This document shows positions 18,452 through 26,814 of a DNA stretch of 64,000 nt, piece by piece. The translations under genes and the position numbers were made by a program. Under the pieces are notes generated by a model that did not search any database, was not told the origin of the DNA, and worked only from the letters and a program-made list of their open reading frames with translations. The stretch is from Paenibacillus elgii NBRC 100335 (GTDB lineage Bacteria > Bacillota > Bacilli > Paenibacillales > NBRC-103111): assembly GCF_004000865.1 (NCBI RefSeq), contig NZ_BIMB01000001.1, positions 248,001 to 312,000 on the forward strand, in the 5' to 3' direction. Each line of letters opens with the position of its first letter. The stretch's first letter is position 1.

Positions 18452-19987
18452 TTACACGAAGACCGGTTCTTTGAACTGGGCCAGCTTCTCGCGCGACTCC
18501 TGCTCGACGTCGGCGTGCAGGCTGTTTCCGTGAGAATCCATAGTAACGATGGCTGCAAAGCCTTCGGTTTGGAGATGCCACATCGCTTCCGGAATGCCGA
18601 ATTCCATGAAGTCGACGCCTTCCACTTTCTTAAAGCATTCCGCATAGTATTGGGCCGCGCCGCCGATGGCGTTCAGGTACACCGCGCCGTGCTCCTGCAG
18701 CGCTTTGAGCGTTTTGGCGCCCATGCCGCCTTTGCCGATGACCGCGCGAATGCCGAACTTCTTAATAATATCACCTTGGTAAGGCTCCTCGCGGATGCTG
18801 GTCGTTGGGCCTGCCGCTTTCACGATCCAGTTTCCTTCTGCATCCTTGGCCATAACCGGTCCGCAGTGATAAATTACCGCGCCGCTCAGATCCACCGGAG
18901 AATCGTGATCCATCAAATATTTGTGCAGCGCATCGCGGCCCGTATGCATCGGTCCGTTGATGATTACGACGTCGCCCACGCGAAGCTGGCGGATCTGCTC
19001 CTCGGAGATCGGCGTTTGCAGCACGACTTCACGGCGCTCGCCCGACTCGGACGCGGCGGCCGGCTCGTCCTTCTGCATCGGCAGCTCTTCGCCCTTGCGG
19101 TATGCCCACTTCGTGATCGCGCCCGTTGCCGGATCAAGCAGCACGCCTTGCCGGCGGAACGCCCAGCAGTTGTACGCAACGGAGACAAAGAAGCTGGCCG
19201 GCAGCCGGTTCATGACGCCGACCTTGCAGCCGAGCAGCGTCACTTGACCGCCGAAGCCCATCGTTCCGATGCCCAGCTTGTTGGCGTTGTCCATAATGTA
19301 GTCTTCCAGCTTGCGGAGCTCATCGTTCGGATTGACGTCGTCCGCCGCCCGGAACAGCTGGTGCTTCGCCAGCTCGTAGCCGGTCGTCCGGTCGCCGCCG
19401 ATGCCTACGCCGATGAACCCGGCGCTACAGCCTTGGCCTTGCGCTTGATAGACCGCATGCATGATGCATTTGCGGATGCCGTCGAGGTCGCGGCCCGCTT
19501 TGCCGAGGCCTTCGAGCTCGGTCGGCAGGCTGTATTGAATGTTCTTATTTTCACAGCCGCCGCCCTTGAGGATCAGCTTCGCTTCGATTTCATTCCGTTC
19601 CCACTGTTCAAAGTGGATGACCGGGGTGCCCGGACCGATGTTGTCCCCACTGTTCGCGCCGGTCAGCGAATCGACGGAGTTCGTCCGCAGCTTGCTGTCC
19701 TTCGTCGCTTGGGCGACGGCGGCAATGATCTGCTTCTTCATCTCGATCTGGTTCGCGCCGACCGGACAATGTACGATAAACGTCGGCATTCCCGTATCCT
19801 GACAAATCGGCGACACGTTGCACTCCGCCATCCGAATGTTGTCTGCAATCGTAGACAGCGAAAGCGCCGAACGCGTTCCTGCATCTTCGCGGGCACGGGC
19901 GGCTTGAATCGCTTCCCGGACGTCGGCCGGAAGGTTCGTGGACGTTTCGACGATCAATTGGTAGATGCTCTCTTGAAAATGCTGCAT
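18452..19987 (-). CDS. fumA: fumarate hydratase, class I (iron-sulfur)
   Basis: 511 residues from ATG 19987. This is the fused class I enzyme with both alpha and beta domains in one chain. The N-terminal part has VSPICQDTGMPTFIVHCPVG with one cluster Cys, CENKNIQYSLP with another, and GQGCSAGFIGVGIGGDR. The beta part has INGPMHTGRDALHKYLMDH, AAGPTTSIREEPYQ and GKGGMGAKTLKALQEHGAVYL. It converts fumarate to malate in the TCA cycle. It heads an apparent operon with a BASS transporter and possibly phoRP. A CcpA-like palindrome lies at 20157-20170 upstream. Confidence 0.95.
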   Translation of the reverse strand: MQHFQESIYQLIVETSTNLPADVREAIQAARAREDAGTRSALSLSTIADNIRMAECNVSPICQDTGMPTFIVHCPVGANQIEMKKQIIAAVAQATKDSKLRTNSVDSLTGANSGDNIGPGTPVIHFEQWERNEIEAKLILKGGGCENKNIQYSLPTELEGLGKAGRDLDGIRKCIMHAVYQAQGQGCSAGFIGVGIGGDRTTGYELAKHQLFRAADDVNPNDELRKLEDYIMDNANKLGIGTMGFGGQVTLLGCKVGVMNRLPASFFVSVAYNCWAFRRQGVLLDPATGAITKWAYRKGEELPMQKDEPAAASESGERREVVLQTPISEEQIRQLRVGDVVIINGPMHTGRDALHKYLMDHDSPVDLSGAVIYHCGPVMAKDAEGNWIVKAAGPTTSIREEPYQGDIIKKFGIRAVIGKGGMGAKTLKALQEHGAVYLNAIGGAAQYYAECFKKVEGVDFMEFGIPEAMWHLQTEGFAAIVTMDSHGNSLHADVEQESREKLAQFKEPVFV

Positions 19988-20156
19988 GATGGCAAAAGAC
20001 TCCTTTCGTTTTCGCAAAAACGTTACTTGATAACATGGAAACGCATAAATCTATAATAGCATATTCGGACGGGGACCAACACCGCGTTTTTGCGCGATTC
20101 CGAAGGGAGGAAAAGCCCGGTTCAAGGGGATGGCTTTACAAAACATTATTTTTTCA

Positions 20157-20170
20157 TAAAAGCGCTTTCT
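20157..20170. promoter_or_regulatory. possible cre (CcpA) site
   Basis: TAAAAGCGCTTTCT fits the catabolite-responsive consensus TGNAANCGNWWWCA with two mismatches and has the central AAAGCGCTTT palindrome. It lies in the 269-bp divergent gap between fumarase and the deacetylase gene. The rest of that gap shows no recognisable element. Confidence 0.35.
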
Positions 20171-20256
20171 TGAAGGAAATGAAGGCAGGTTTGTCGAATG
20201 ATGTAGAAAAATCGAATAGGTCCATTTAACCACGTCCGAAGGAGTTAAGAACTATC

Positions 20257-21408
20257 ATGAGAAAGCTGCTCCTCCAAGCGGTCCTTCTGGCCTTCCTTGG
20301 CCTCGGCCTCATCTTCCAGCCGCTGAGTGCGGCCAAAAGCACCGTCCTTTATAAAGATCAGGTCGCCGTGATCATCTACCACCACATCGACGACGACGCC
20401 AAGAGCGGCGGGACGATCACCGCACAGCTTCTCAAGGATCAGCTGACCTATCTCAAAAGCAAAGGGTACCAGTTCATCACGCTGAAGCAATTCAAGGCGT
20501 ACATGGAAGGAGCGCCGGTTCCGAACAACGCGGTGCTGGTAACGTTCGACGACGGGTACGAAAGCTTCTATGTCAACGCCTATCCCCTCTTGAAGCAGAT
20601 GCGCGTCCCCGCGGTCAATTTCGTCATCACGGGCGATTTGGAAAATCCGCTCGCCAGCTATATTCCGTCCATGTCGCGGGACGATATTATGGAAATGACG
20701 AGCGATACCAACTTCACCGATTTTCAATGCCACAGCCATCATTTTCATTACAAGCTGCCGGGCGGCGGAGCTGCATTGGTCAGCCGGCTGGTGAAAGACG
20801 GCGTCAAGGAAACGGAGGAGCAGTACAAGCAGCGGGTCGTCAGCGATACGAAAGCTTGCGTCGGCGCGTTAAGCGAGCTGTATACGGAGCCGGTCGATTC
20901 ATACGCTTACCCCTTCGGCATATATGACAAGCCGGCAATGGAGCATATCCGGCAGGGCGGCATCAAATACGCGTTCACCGTCGTCCCGGAGATGGCTACC
21001 CGCGAGGTGGACCGGATGCAAATTCCGCGGATCGACGCCGGCAACAGTGGAGTATCGCCGGAGCGGCTGCATCAAGCGATCCTGCGGCGCGTCGTCACCC
21101 CGATGCCGCCGACGAGCGAAGTGCCGCTGGCCGAGACGGTCGGCGCAATCGGAGGCAAGGTTGCGCAATCCCATGACGGCACCGTGCAGATCGGCTTCGG
21201 AGCGCATAACTGGAGCGGCGCGGCAGGCAGCACAAAGCTAACCGCGCCGGACGGCCGGACGCTGGCGCTTCACAAGCCACTGACATGGAAAAACAATAAA
21301 ATCTTCATCAGTCTGAAAGATTTAGAACAGGCGGTCGGGGGACAAATCGTGTATAATCCAAATGTACAAAGCTTCGCCTTGCGCCAAACGATCGATACGA
21401 AGCCTTGA
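20257..21408 (+). CDS. secreted polysaccharide deacetylase with C-terminal copper-amine-oxidase-N-like domain
   Basis: 383 residues. A signal peptide covers residues 1-27 (cleavage after LSAA). The NodB-type deacetylase domain (about 35-265) has the metal-binding FDDGYESFY motif and a His-rich HSHHFHY motif. The last ~80 residues resemble the copper amine oxidase N-terminal stalk domain common in Paenibacillus surface proteins (FISLKDLEQAVGGQIVYNP). It should remove acetyl groups from a cell-wall or matrix polysaccharide outside the cell. CCGAAGGAG precedes the start. Confidence 0.9.
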   Translation: MRKLLLQAVLLAFLGLGLIFQPLSAAKSTVLYKDQVAVIIYHHIDDDAKSGGTITAQLLKDQLTYLKSKGYQFITLKQFKAYMEGAPVPNNAVLVTFDDGYESFYVNAYPLLKQMRVPAVNFVITGDLENPLASYIPSMSRDDIMEMTSDTNFTDFQCHSHHFHYKLPGGGAALVSRLVKDGVKETEEQYKQRVVSDTKACVGALSELYTEPVDSYAYPFGIYDKPAMEHIRQGGIKYAFTVVPEMATREVDRMQIPRIDAGNSGVSPERLHQAILRRVVTPMPPTSEVPLAETVGAIGGKVAQSHDGTVQIGFGAHNWSGAAGSTKLTAPDGRTLALHKPLTWKNNKIFISLKDLEQAVGGQIVYNPNVQSFALRQTIDTKP

Positions 21409-21459
21409 CCGGATCGCGCATGAAGCCGAAGCTGAATTCATAATTTAGGATGATGATGG

Positions 21460-22041
21460 ATGGAAAGTCATTTTTTAGCTTACTTGTACCGGCTGCGGTA
21501 TATCGAACGCTGGAGCCTCATGCGGAACGTGCTGAAGGAAAATGTCGCCGAGCACTCGTTTCACGTCTCGATTCTGACTCATGTACTGTGCACGATCGCC
21601 AACGAGGTGTACGGCAAGCAGGTGCCGACGGAACGCGCCGTCAGCATGGCGTTGTTCCACGACGCGACGGAGGTTTTTACGGGAGACATTCCGACGCCGG
21701 TGAAGCACCACAATCCGAAGATTCTTTCCAACTTCCGCGAGATCGAGCAGCTTGCCGCCGAGCGTCTGGTGGACATGGTTCCGGAGCCGCTGCGAAAAGT
21801 GTATGATCCGCTGATCGTTGCGAAAAAGGATGCCGACCCCGAGCTGAAAAAATACGTCAAGGGCGCCGATCTTCTGGACGCCTATCTCAAATGCGTGTCC
21901 GAGCTGTCTGCGGGCAACCGTGAATTCGCCATGGCGAAGAAGCAGATCGAGCAATCGATTGAGGAGATGAACATGCCCGAGCTGGACTATTTCCTGCAGC
22001 ACCTGGCCCCGAGCCTGGAGAAGACGCTCGACGAACTATAG
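21460..22041 (+). CDS. yfbR: YfbR-like 5'-deoxynucleotidase (HD domain)
   Basis: 193 residues, the usual length of YfbR. HD metal-binding residues are seen in NVAEHSFHVSILTH and ALFHDATEVFTGDIPTPVKH, with KGADLLDAYLK later supplying the last Asp. The family removes phosphate from deoxyribonucleoside 5'-monophosphates in the cytoplasm. It lies 51 bp downstream of the deacetylase and ends at a strong terminator. The functional link to its neighbour is unclear. Confidence 0.92.
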   Translation: MESHFLAYLYRLRYIERWSLMRNVLKENVAEHSFHVSILTHVLCTIANEVYGKQVPTERAVSMALFHDATEVFTGDIPTPVKHHNPKILSNFREIEQLAAERLVDMVPEPLRKVYDPLIVAKKDADPELKKYVKGADLLDAYLKCVSELSAGNREFAMAKKQIEQSIEEMNMPELDYFLQHLAPSLEKTLDEL

Positions 22042-22049
22042 TCCGAACG

Positions 22050-22097
22050 AAAAGAGCAGTCCGACGCGATGAATGAACCCGCGCCGGACTGCTTTTC
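22050..22097. terminator. bidirectional terminator
   Basis: The arms GCAGTCCG (22056-22063) and CGGACTGC (22085-22092) extend with CGCG pairing inside and GAAAA/TTTTC outside. It ends the yfbR transcript and can act on the minus strand for ytaF. Confidence 0.9.
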
Positions 22098-22179
22098 TAT
22101 TATCTTTCGTTCCTTTCCTGTCATAACAAGCGGCCGCAGCCCGTAGTATAGTAAAGACAAGTAGCCGGGGGCCGTTTCC

Positions 22180-22815
22180 TTAGTCAAACAGGGAGTTGCA
22201 TGCAATCATCAGAAGGATAACGCCGCTGATCAGCGTGCCGAATTGTCCTAAGGTGAAGGACCCGATGCGGACTCCCGCCACTTTCCGGCCGATCACGACG
22301 CCGATCCAGATCGTAATGAAGCTTCCTTGCGCAGCCGTGAGCGAGATGGCAAGCGGCGACAAGCCCATCAGCCCTGCGCTAAGACCGTTCGTGACGGCAT
22401 TCGCCGAAAGCGCGATGCCTAGAACAACCGATTCGCCGACCCCGATGGAGCCGGATTTATCCTTGTCGGCTTTTTCGGGATGCTGCAGGAGATCTTTTAA
22501 CGAAGAGGCGTCGGACTGGTCCTCTTTTTCCTCGGGAGGCGTTGATTGTTTTCGCGGGATGGCCAACAAAACGATGCGCAGCCCGATGACCATCATGATG
22601 AAGGCACTGATCAATACAGGAAGAATTCCCGGAAGCACCTCCGAAAGCCACTGTCCGAATAAAATCCCCGATTCGCTGAACGTAAAACAAATCATGGCGA
22701 TGATCAAATTCGATAATACGCCGACGCGGATTCGCCGGATCCCATAGGATATACCTGCACCCAAATTATCCAGACTCGACGAGACGGCAAAGCCTACGAT
22801 AAGCAACCAAGTCAT
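22180..22815 (-). CDS. ytaF: sporulation membrane protein YtaF (MntP-like)
   Basis: 211 residues, six predicted membrane segments with a charged cytoplasmic loop (about 90-120) in the middle. The first segment carries VGFAVSSSLDNLGAGISYG and the fourth the matching GIALSANAVTNGLSAGL. This internal duplication is typical of the MntP/YtaF family. YtaF is known from sporulating Bacilli; its transport substrate is not established. AAAGGAG precedes the start. Confidence 0.9.
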   Translation of the reverse strand: MTWLLIVGFAVSSSLDNLGAGISYGIRRIRVGVLSNLIIAMICFTFSESGILFGQWLSEVLPGILPVLISAFIMMVIGLRIVLLAIPRKQSTPPEEKEDQSDASSLKDLLQHPEKADKDKSGSIGVGESVVLGIALSANAVTNGLSAGLMGLSPLAISLTAAQGSFITIWIGVVIGRKVAGVRIGSFTLGQFGTLISGVILLMIACNSLFD

Positions 22816-22882
22816 GTTGTTTCACTCCTTTTTACTTTATATTGGCATCATATTGAGGATTCGGTAAAAATGTGCCTATCCG

Positions 22883-22923
22883 TCTCAACACTGTTGAGAT
22901 TTTTTCAACATGCTGGCTCAACA
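22883..22923. promoter_or_regulatory. candidate operator of the HTH-DUF1232 gene
   Basis: A 17-bp palindrome TCTCAACA-C-TGTTGAGA (22883-22899) is followed by two more TCAACA half-sites at 22905-22910 and 22918-22923. This sits just upstream of an HTH-protein gene, the usual place for an autoregulatory site. Inference from pattern only. Confidence 0.45.
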
Positions 22924-22945
22924 CAAGCAATCGGGAGGAATGGCG

Positions 22946-23611
22946 ATGACCGACATGAAAAAAGAACCGGAGCTGGGTTCGACCTTAAAATCATTGTTAA
23001 AAGGCCGCTCTTTATCCATGCGCAAGCTGAGCCTGCTTACCGGAATCGATACGGCAACGATCTCGCGTATCGTCAACGGCAAGCAGCAGGCAAAGCCCGA
23101 CCACCTGCAGCAGTTCGCCGTCCATCTCGGCGTTCCGACGGAGCAGCTGTTTCAAGCGGCCGGGTTCGACGTCGGGTCCCGCCAGTCAGAGCAAAGCTCG
23201 GATATTTACGCCTCCGTCGAAAGCATCAAGGATGTTCTTCTGTCGTCCAACTTATTCGATCGGCAGTTCACAACCGAGCTCGTCAGCAAGGAATTGAGCA
23301 AATACGAGCAATATGCGATGACCGAAGAAGGACAGCGGATCATCGTCGATGATTTCCGCACGAAGGTGGAAAGCGTCAATGGCGCCGGGCCTTTTATCGA
23401 CGAGCTGAGGCAATTGTATGAGCTGTACTGCCGGGAGGACACGACGCCGGAGAGGCGCGCGATCGCCGGCAGCGCTCTGCTTTACTTTATTTTGTCGGCG
23501 GATATCATCCCCGATTACGTCTTTCCCTTGGGGTATCTGGACGATGCCATCGCCGTTCAGATTGTGACCGGCCGGCTATCCCAATCGGCGGCGGATAAAA
23601 TCGAACCGTAA
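22946..23611 (+). CDS. XRE-type helix-turn-helix protein fused to DUF1232
   Basis: 221 residues from ATG 22946, which has GGGAGG 7 nt upstream. Residues ~10-65 form an XRE helix-turn-helix (LSMRKLSLLTGIDTATIS and following). A linker of about 90 residues follows. The C-terminal ~40 residues are a DUF1232/YkvA segment (LLYFILSADIIPDYVFPLGY), normally found in small membrane-associated proteins. This combination suggests a DNA-binding protein tied to the membrane. The function is unknown. Confidence 0.85.
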   Translation: MTDMKKEPELGSTLKSLLKGRSLSMRKLSLLTGIDTATISRIVNGKQQAKPDHLQQFAVHLGVPTEQLFQAAGFDVGSRQSEQSSDIYASVESIKDVLLSSNLFDRQFTTELVSKELSKYEQYAMTEEGQRIIVDDFRTKVESVNGAGPFIDELRQLYELYCREDTTPERRAIAGSALLYFILSADIIPDYVFPLGYLDDAIAVQIVTGRLSQSAADKIEP

Positions 23612-23638
23612 ACCGTCGGTCCTGTTTCGAAATGTATC

Positions 23639-26281
23639 CTACAGCCACTCGTTGAATTTGCGGATATACCATGTTTTTACCAGCTGCGTCAGCACGCAGT
23701 AGCTTAGCAAGATTCCGACCAGCCAAGGGAAATAGCTCAGCGACAGCGGCTGCAGACCGATGCTGGCCCCGAAGGCCGAGAACGGAATATAGATGCCCGC
23801 CATAATGATGAGGCTGGTCAGCAAAATGACGGGGAAGCTCGCCCGGCTTTGGAAAAACGGAATTTTCTCCGTACGAATCATATGCACGATCAAGGTTTGC
23901 GACAAGAGCCCTTCGATAAACCAGCCGGATTGAAACAGCGATTGCGCCTCACTCGTATTGGCCGCAAACACGTAATACATCAGGAAATAGGTGGCGTAAT
24001 CGAAAATGGAGCTGATCGGACCGATAAATAGCATAAATCGGCCGACCGATTTGGCATCCCATTTTCTCGGCTTGCGCAAAAACTCCTTATCCATCCGGTC
24101 CCACGGAATCGAAAGCTGCGAAATGTCGTAAAACAAATTTTGAATCAGCAGATGGATCGGCAGCATGGGCAGAAAAGGCAGGAAGGCGCTGGCGCCCAGT
24201 ACGCTGAACACATTGCCGAAGTTGGAGCTGGCCGTCATTTTGATATATTTGACAATGTTGCCGAATGTCTGGCGCCCTTCGATGACGCCGGCTTCCAGAA
24301 CCATTAAGCTTTTTTCCAGCAGGATGATATCCGCGGACTCCTTAGCGATATCGACTGCCGTATCCACGGAAATGCCGACGTCCGCATCCCGCAGCGACGC
24401 CGCGTCGTTGATACCGTCGCCCATGAAGCCTACGGTATGCCCTCTCGATTGCAGCGCTCTGACAATTCTCGCCTTCTGGAGCGGGTTCAGCTTGGCAAAT
24501 ACCGTCGTACGCTCCGCCAAATCGGCCAGCTGCACCTCGTTCAACCGTTCGATGTCGCTCCCCAGCACAACCCGGTCGACTTGCAAGCCTACATCCTGGC
24601 ACACCTTCCTCGCCACAGCCCCGTTGTCTCCGGTCAATACTTTAACCTCCACGCCGCTTTGCTGCAGCGCCCGGATCGCCGACGCCGCCGTTTCTTTCGG
24701 CGGGTCCAGGAAGCCGATATACCCGACAAGCACGAGGTCCTTCTCATCTTTCAAGCCGTACGGCTCGTCATTCCGCTCCGTCGTCTTCACAGCCACGGCA
24801 ATGACGCGCAGACCGTCGTTATTCCATTTGCGCACAAGCTGCTGCGCTTTCACCGTGAACAGCGGCGTCAGCGGCACGACTTCACCTTGATCGGACACAT
24901 ACGTGCACACGCTGAGAATTTCCTCAATCGCTCCCTTGCAAATCAGCAGATGGCCGTTCCCGCCTTTTTCCAGCACAACCGACATCCGGCGGCGGTTAAA
25001 ATCGAACGGAATCTCATCGATTTTTGTATAATTCCCCCTTTTTACCAAAACGTCCGTCAATTCCGCGTGCTCCAGAACGGCAACGTCCAGCAAATTTTTC
25101 AGGCCCGTTTGATGATAGCTGTTTAAATAGGCGTATTCCAGAACCGTCTGATCTTGGTTGCCGTGTATGTCCGAATACGTCTCGAGAATGATTTTATCCT
25201 GCGTGAGCGTCCCTGTTTTATCGGTGCATAAAATGTTCATCGCGCCAAAATTTTGAATCGCGTTCAACTTTTTGACGACAACTTTGTTGCGGGCCATGAC
25301 GGAAGCGCCTTTCGCCAGATTGGCGGTGACGATCACCGGCAGCATCTCCGGCGTAAGCCCGACGGCGACGGACAGACCGAAGAAGAACGCTTCCCACCAG
25401 TCTCCTTTCGTGAAGCCGTTGATGAAGAAAATAACCGGCACCATGATGAGTATAAACCGGATCAGGACGAAGGTAACGTTATTGACTCCCTTATCGAAGC
25501 TGGTCGGCGGCCGTTTGCCCGTCAACGTTTTGGCCATGGAGCCGAAGTAGGTGGACACTCCCGCGGAGGCCACAATCCCCGTGGCCGTTCCGCTAATGAT
25601 GTTCGTGCCCATGTAGCACATATTGGAAAGCTCCAGCGCGTTGCGGGATTTAACATTTTGCACTCGCGAACGGGCCGCTCCCCGCGGTGAGGTATCCTGC
25701 TTCTCCACGGGCAGCGCTTCCCCCGTAAGCGCCGATTCACTGACGAACAAGTCCTTCGATTGAAGCAGCCGGACGTCCGCCGGTACCAAGTCCCCTGCCG
25801 ACAGGTGAATGATATCCCCGGGAACGAGATCTTCCATATCGATCTCCTGCTTGAGCGCTTGCCGGGTCACGGTTGCGGTCGTTTTGACCATCGCCTTCAG
25901 CTTTTCCGCCGTCCGGATCGAGCGGTATTCCTGCGTGAACGTAATCAGCACGCTGATCGATACCATGGTGCCGATAATAATGACGGCCTCCGTGTCGTCG
26001 GTAAAATACGAAAATAGCGCAAGCCCCAGCAAAATCAGAATGAACGGATTTTTAAAGCAAAGCAGCAGCTGCACGAACCAGACCGGCGGTTTTTCGTAAG
26101 CGATCCGGTTGCTTCCGTACTGCTCCAGCCGCTCTTGGGCTACCCTGTGGGGAAGTCCTTCCGGGGACGTGGACAATTCTTCCATCATTTCTTCAATCGT
26201 GCATTCGGATGCTTTCAACAGGCGCTCGGAGATTTCGTGTTTCCAAGCTTCGCCATTCGCTTTGTTCGTTTTCATTTTCAT
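23639..26281 (-). CDS. mgtA: magnesium-translocating P-type ATPase MgtA
   Basis: 880 residues from ATG 26281, with GGAGG 8 nt upstream. The frame is open to 26386, but that part covers a terminator hairpin and is leader. Features in order: cation-ATPase N domain, membrane segments near residues 60-110, actuator domain with LTGEALPVEKQ, the phosphorylation site CTDKTGTLTQ, the hinge motif GFMGDGINDAASLRDADVGIS, and a C-terminal membrane bundle. Length and the NIVKYIKMTASSNFGNVFS segment fit the MgtA/MgtB (P3B) group. It imports magnesium at low supply. Regulation is through the M-box and a second leader element (26316-26843). Confidence 0.95.
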   Translation of the reverse strand: MKMKTNKANGEAWKHEISERLLKASECTIEEMMEELSTSPEGLPHRVAQERLEQYGSNRIAYEKPPVWFVQLLLCFKNPFILILLGLALFSYFTDDTEAVIIIGTMVSISVLITFTQEYRSIRTAEKLKAMVKTTATVTRQALKQEIDMEDLVPGDIIHLSAGDLVPADVRLLQSKDLFVSESALTGEALPVEKQDTSPRGAARSRVQNVKSRNALELSNMCYMGTNIISGTATGIVASAGVSTYFGSMAKTLTGKRPPTSFDKGVNNVTFVLIRFILIMVPVIFFINGFTKGDWWEAFFFGLSVAVGLTPEMLPVIVTANLAKGASVMARNKVVVKKLNAIQNFGAMNILCTDKTGTLTQDKIILETYSDIHGNQDQTVLEYAYLNSYHQTGLKNLLDVAVLEHAELTDVLVKRGNYTKIDEIPFDFNRRRMSVVLEKGGNGHLLICKGAIEEILSVCTYVSDQGEVVPLTPLFTVKAQQLVRKWNNDGLRVIAVAVKTTERNDEPYGLKDEKDLVLVGYIGFLDPPKETAASAIRALQQSGVEVKVLTGDNGAVARKVCQDVGLQVDRVVLGSDIERLNEVQLADLAERTTVFAKLNPLQKARIVRALQSRGHTVGFMGDGINDAASLRDADVGISVDTAVDIAKESADIILLEKSLMVLEAGVIEGRQTFGNIVKYIKMTASSNFGNVFSVLGASAFLPFLPMLPIHLLIQNLFYDISQLSIPWDRMDKEFLRKPRKWDAKSVGRFMLFIGPISSIFDYATYFLMYYVFAANTSEAQSLFQSGWFIEGLLSQTLIVHMIRTEKIPFFQSRASFPVILLTSLIIMAGIYIPFSAFGASIGLQPLSLSYFPWLVGILLSYCVLTQLVKTWYIRKFNEWL

Positions 26282-26315
26282 GTTCGGTTCCTCCACTACG
26301 TAAAAAATGGAATGC

Positions 26316-26345
26316 AAAAAAAGCTCTTTCCTTGGAGGAAAGAGC
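26316..26345 (-). terminator. second intrinsic terminator in the mgtA leader
   Basis: A perfect 9-bp stem (GCTCTTTCC, 26323-26331 on the plus strand, with GGAAAGAGC, 26337-26345) is followed on the minus strand by seven T residues. It lies only 35 nt before the mgtA start, so it can stop transcription just before the gene. Its 5' arm is complementary to a segment inside the upstream leader ORF (26476-26484). Confidence 0.88.
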
Positions 26346-26401
26346 CCGTAGCTTACGAACGCGAAACTTATGGCGCCTGAACCCATGTCAAATAAGCATA
26401 C

Positions 26402-26554
26402 CTAACTATACCCGTCCGCCAGATCAAGAGCAGGGGCAAAGAGGCATGGGAAACATGGGAGGGCCACAGCTGCGCGGCTCTTCCTCGTTACGACATATGG
26501 ACTTGTAGAAAATAACCGTCGAAATCGACTACTACTGCTACTGTCCATGTGCAT
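26402..26554 (-). CDS. 50-codon leader ORF in the mgtA 5' region
   Basis: The ATG at 26554 is preceded by GAGAGGGGGG with good spacing, and the frame runs 50 codons to TAG at 26402. The peptide starts MHMDSSSSSRFRRLF, with a run of five Ser codons, and later has a Pro/Cys-rich stretch (ALPCFPCLFAPALDLADGYS). It lies between the M-box terminator and the second terminator. RNA from codons 24-27 (GGAAGAGCC) can pair with the 5' arm of that terminator. RNA from codons 33-36 (CATGTTTCCC) can pair with the ORF's own SD and start. No homologue is recognised. Its role as a regulatory leader is inferred. Confidence 0.6.
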   Translation of the reverse strand: MHMDSSSSSRFRRLFSTSPYVVTRKSRAAVALPCFPCLFAPALDLADGYS

Positions 26555-26574
26555 GTTTCCCCCCTCTCAAAATG

Positions 26575-26602
26575 AAAAACCCCTCAGTTGACCTGAGGGG
26601 TT
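26575..26602 (-). terminator. M-box expression-platform terminator
   Basis: A perfect 10-bp stem (AACCCCTCAG, 26578-26587, with CTGAGGGGTT, 26593-26602) is followed on the minus strand by TTTTT. Just upstream in the RNA, CCAGGGGGTT (26632-26641) can pair with the AACCCC of the 5' arm, giving the alternative antiterminator expected of a magnesium-off switch. Confidence 0.9.
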
Positions 26603-26639
26603 CGATAAGCGCACAAAAATACACCATCGCTAACCCCCT

Positions 26640-26800
26640 GGTCGAGTTTTGGCACTATACAACGTAAAGAACGCGGTACGCTCTTAGCCACGTTAAGAAA
26701 AGCCTTAATCCGGCAGTTCCTGTTCTACCCATTGGCATCTTTCGATATTTCCGGGCAGTGGCCTGTGTTTGTATAGGAGCCTCACCTAACGAGGTCATCT
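26640..26800 (-). ncRNA. M-box (ykoK) magnesium riboswitch
   Basis: On the minus strand the conserved M-box blocks appear in order: GTTAGGTGAGGCTCCTATAC (26790-26771), ACTGCCCGG, ATCGAAAGATGCCAATGGGT, AGAACAGGAACTGCCGG, TTAAGGCTTTTCTTAA, and TGGCTAAGAGC. These are the hallmark loops of the ykoK family, which binds magnesium and stops transcription of transporter genes. It precedes mgtA, the expected target. The outer ends are approximate. Confidence 0.96.
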
Positions 26801-26814
26801 GATTTACATAGCTC

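Noticed and set aside
18515..20056. 513-codon open frame on the plus strand
   Set aside because: It runs antisense through fumarase, has no ribosome site and its translation is low in recognisable motifs. It is an effect of GC-rich codon use on the other strand.
26281..26386. Longer mgtA start (ATG at 26386)
   Set aside because: The extension would translate through a perfect terminator hairpin and T-tract; the ATG at 26281 has GGAGG at ideal distance and fits family length.
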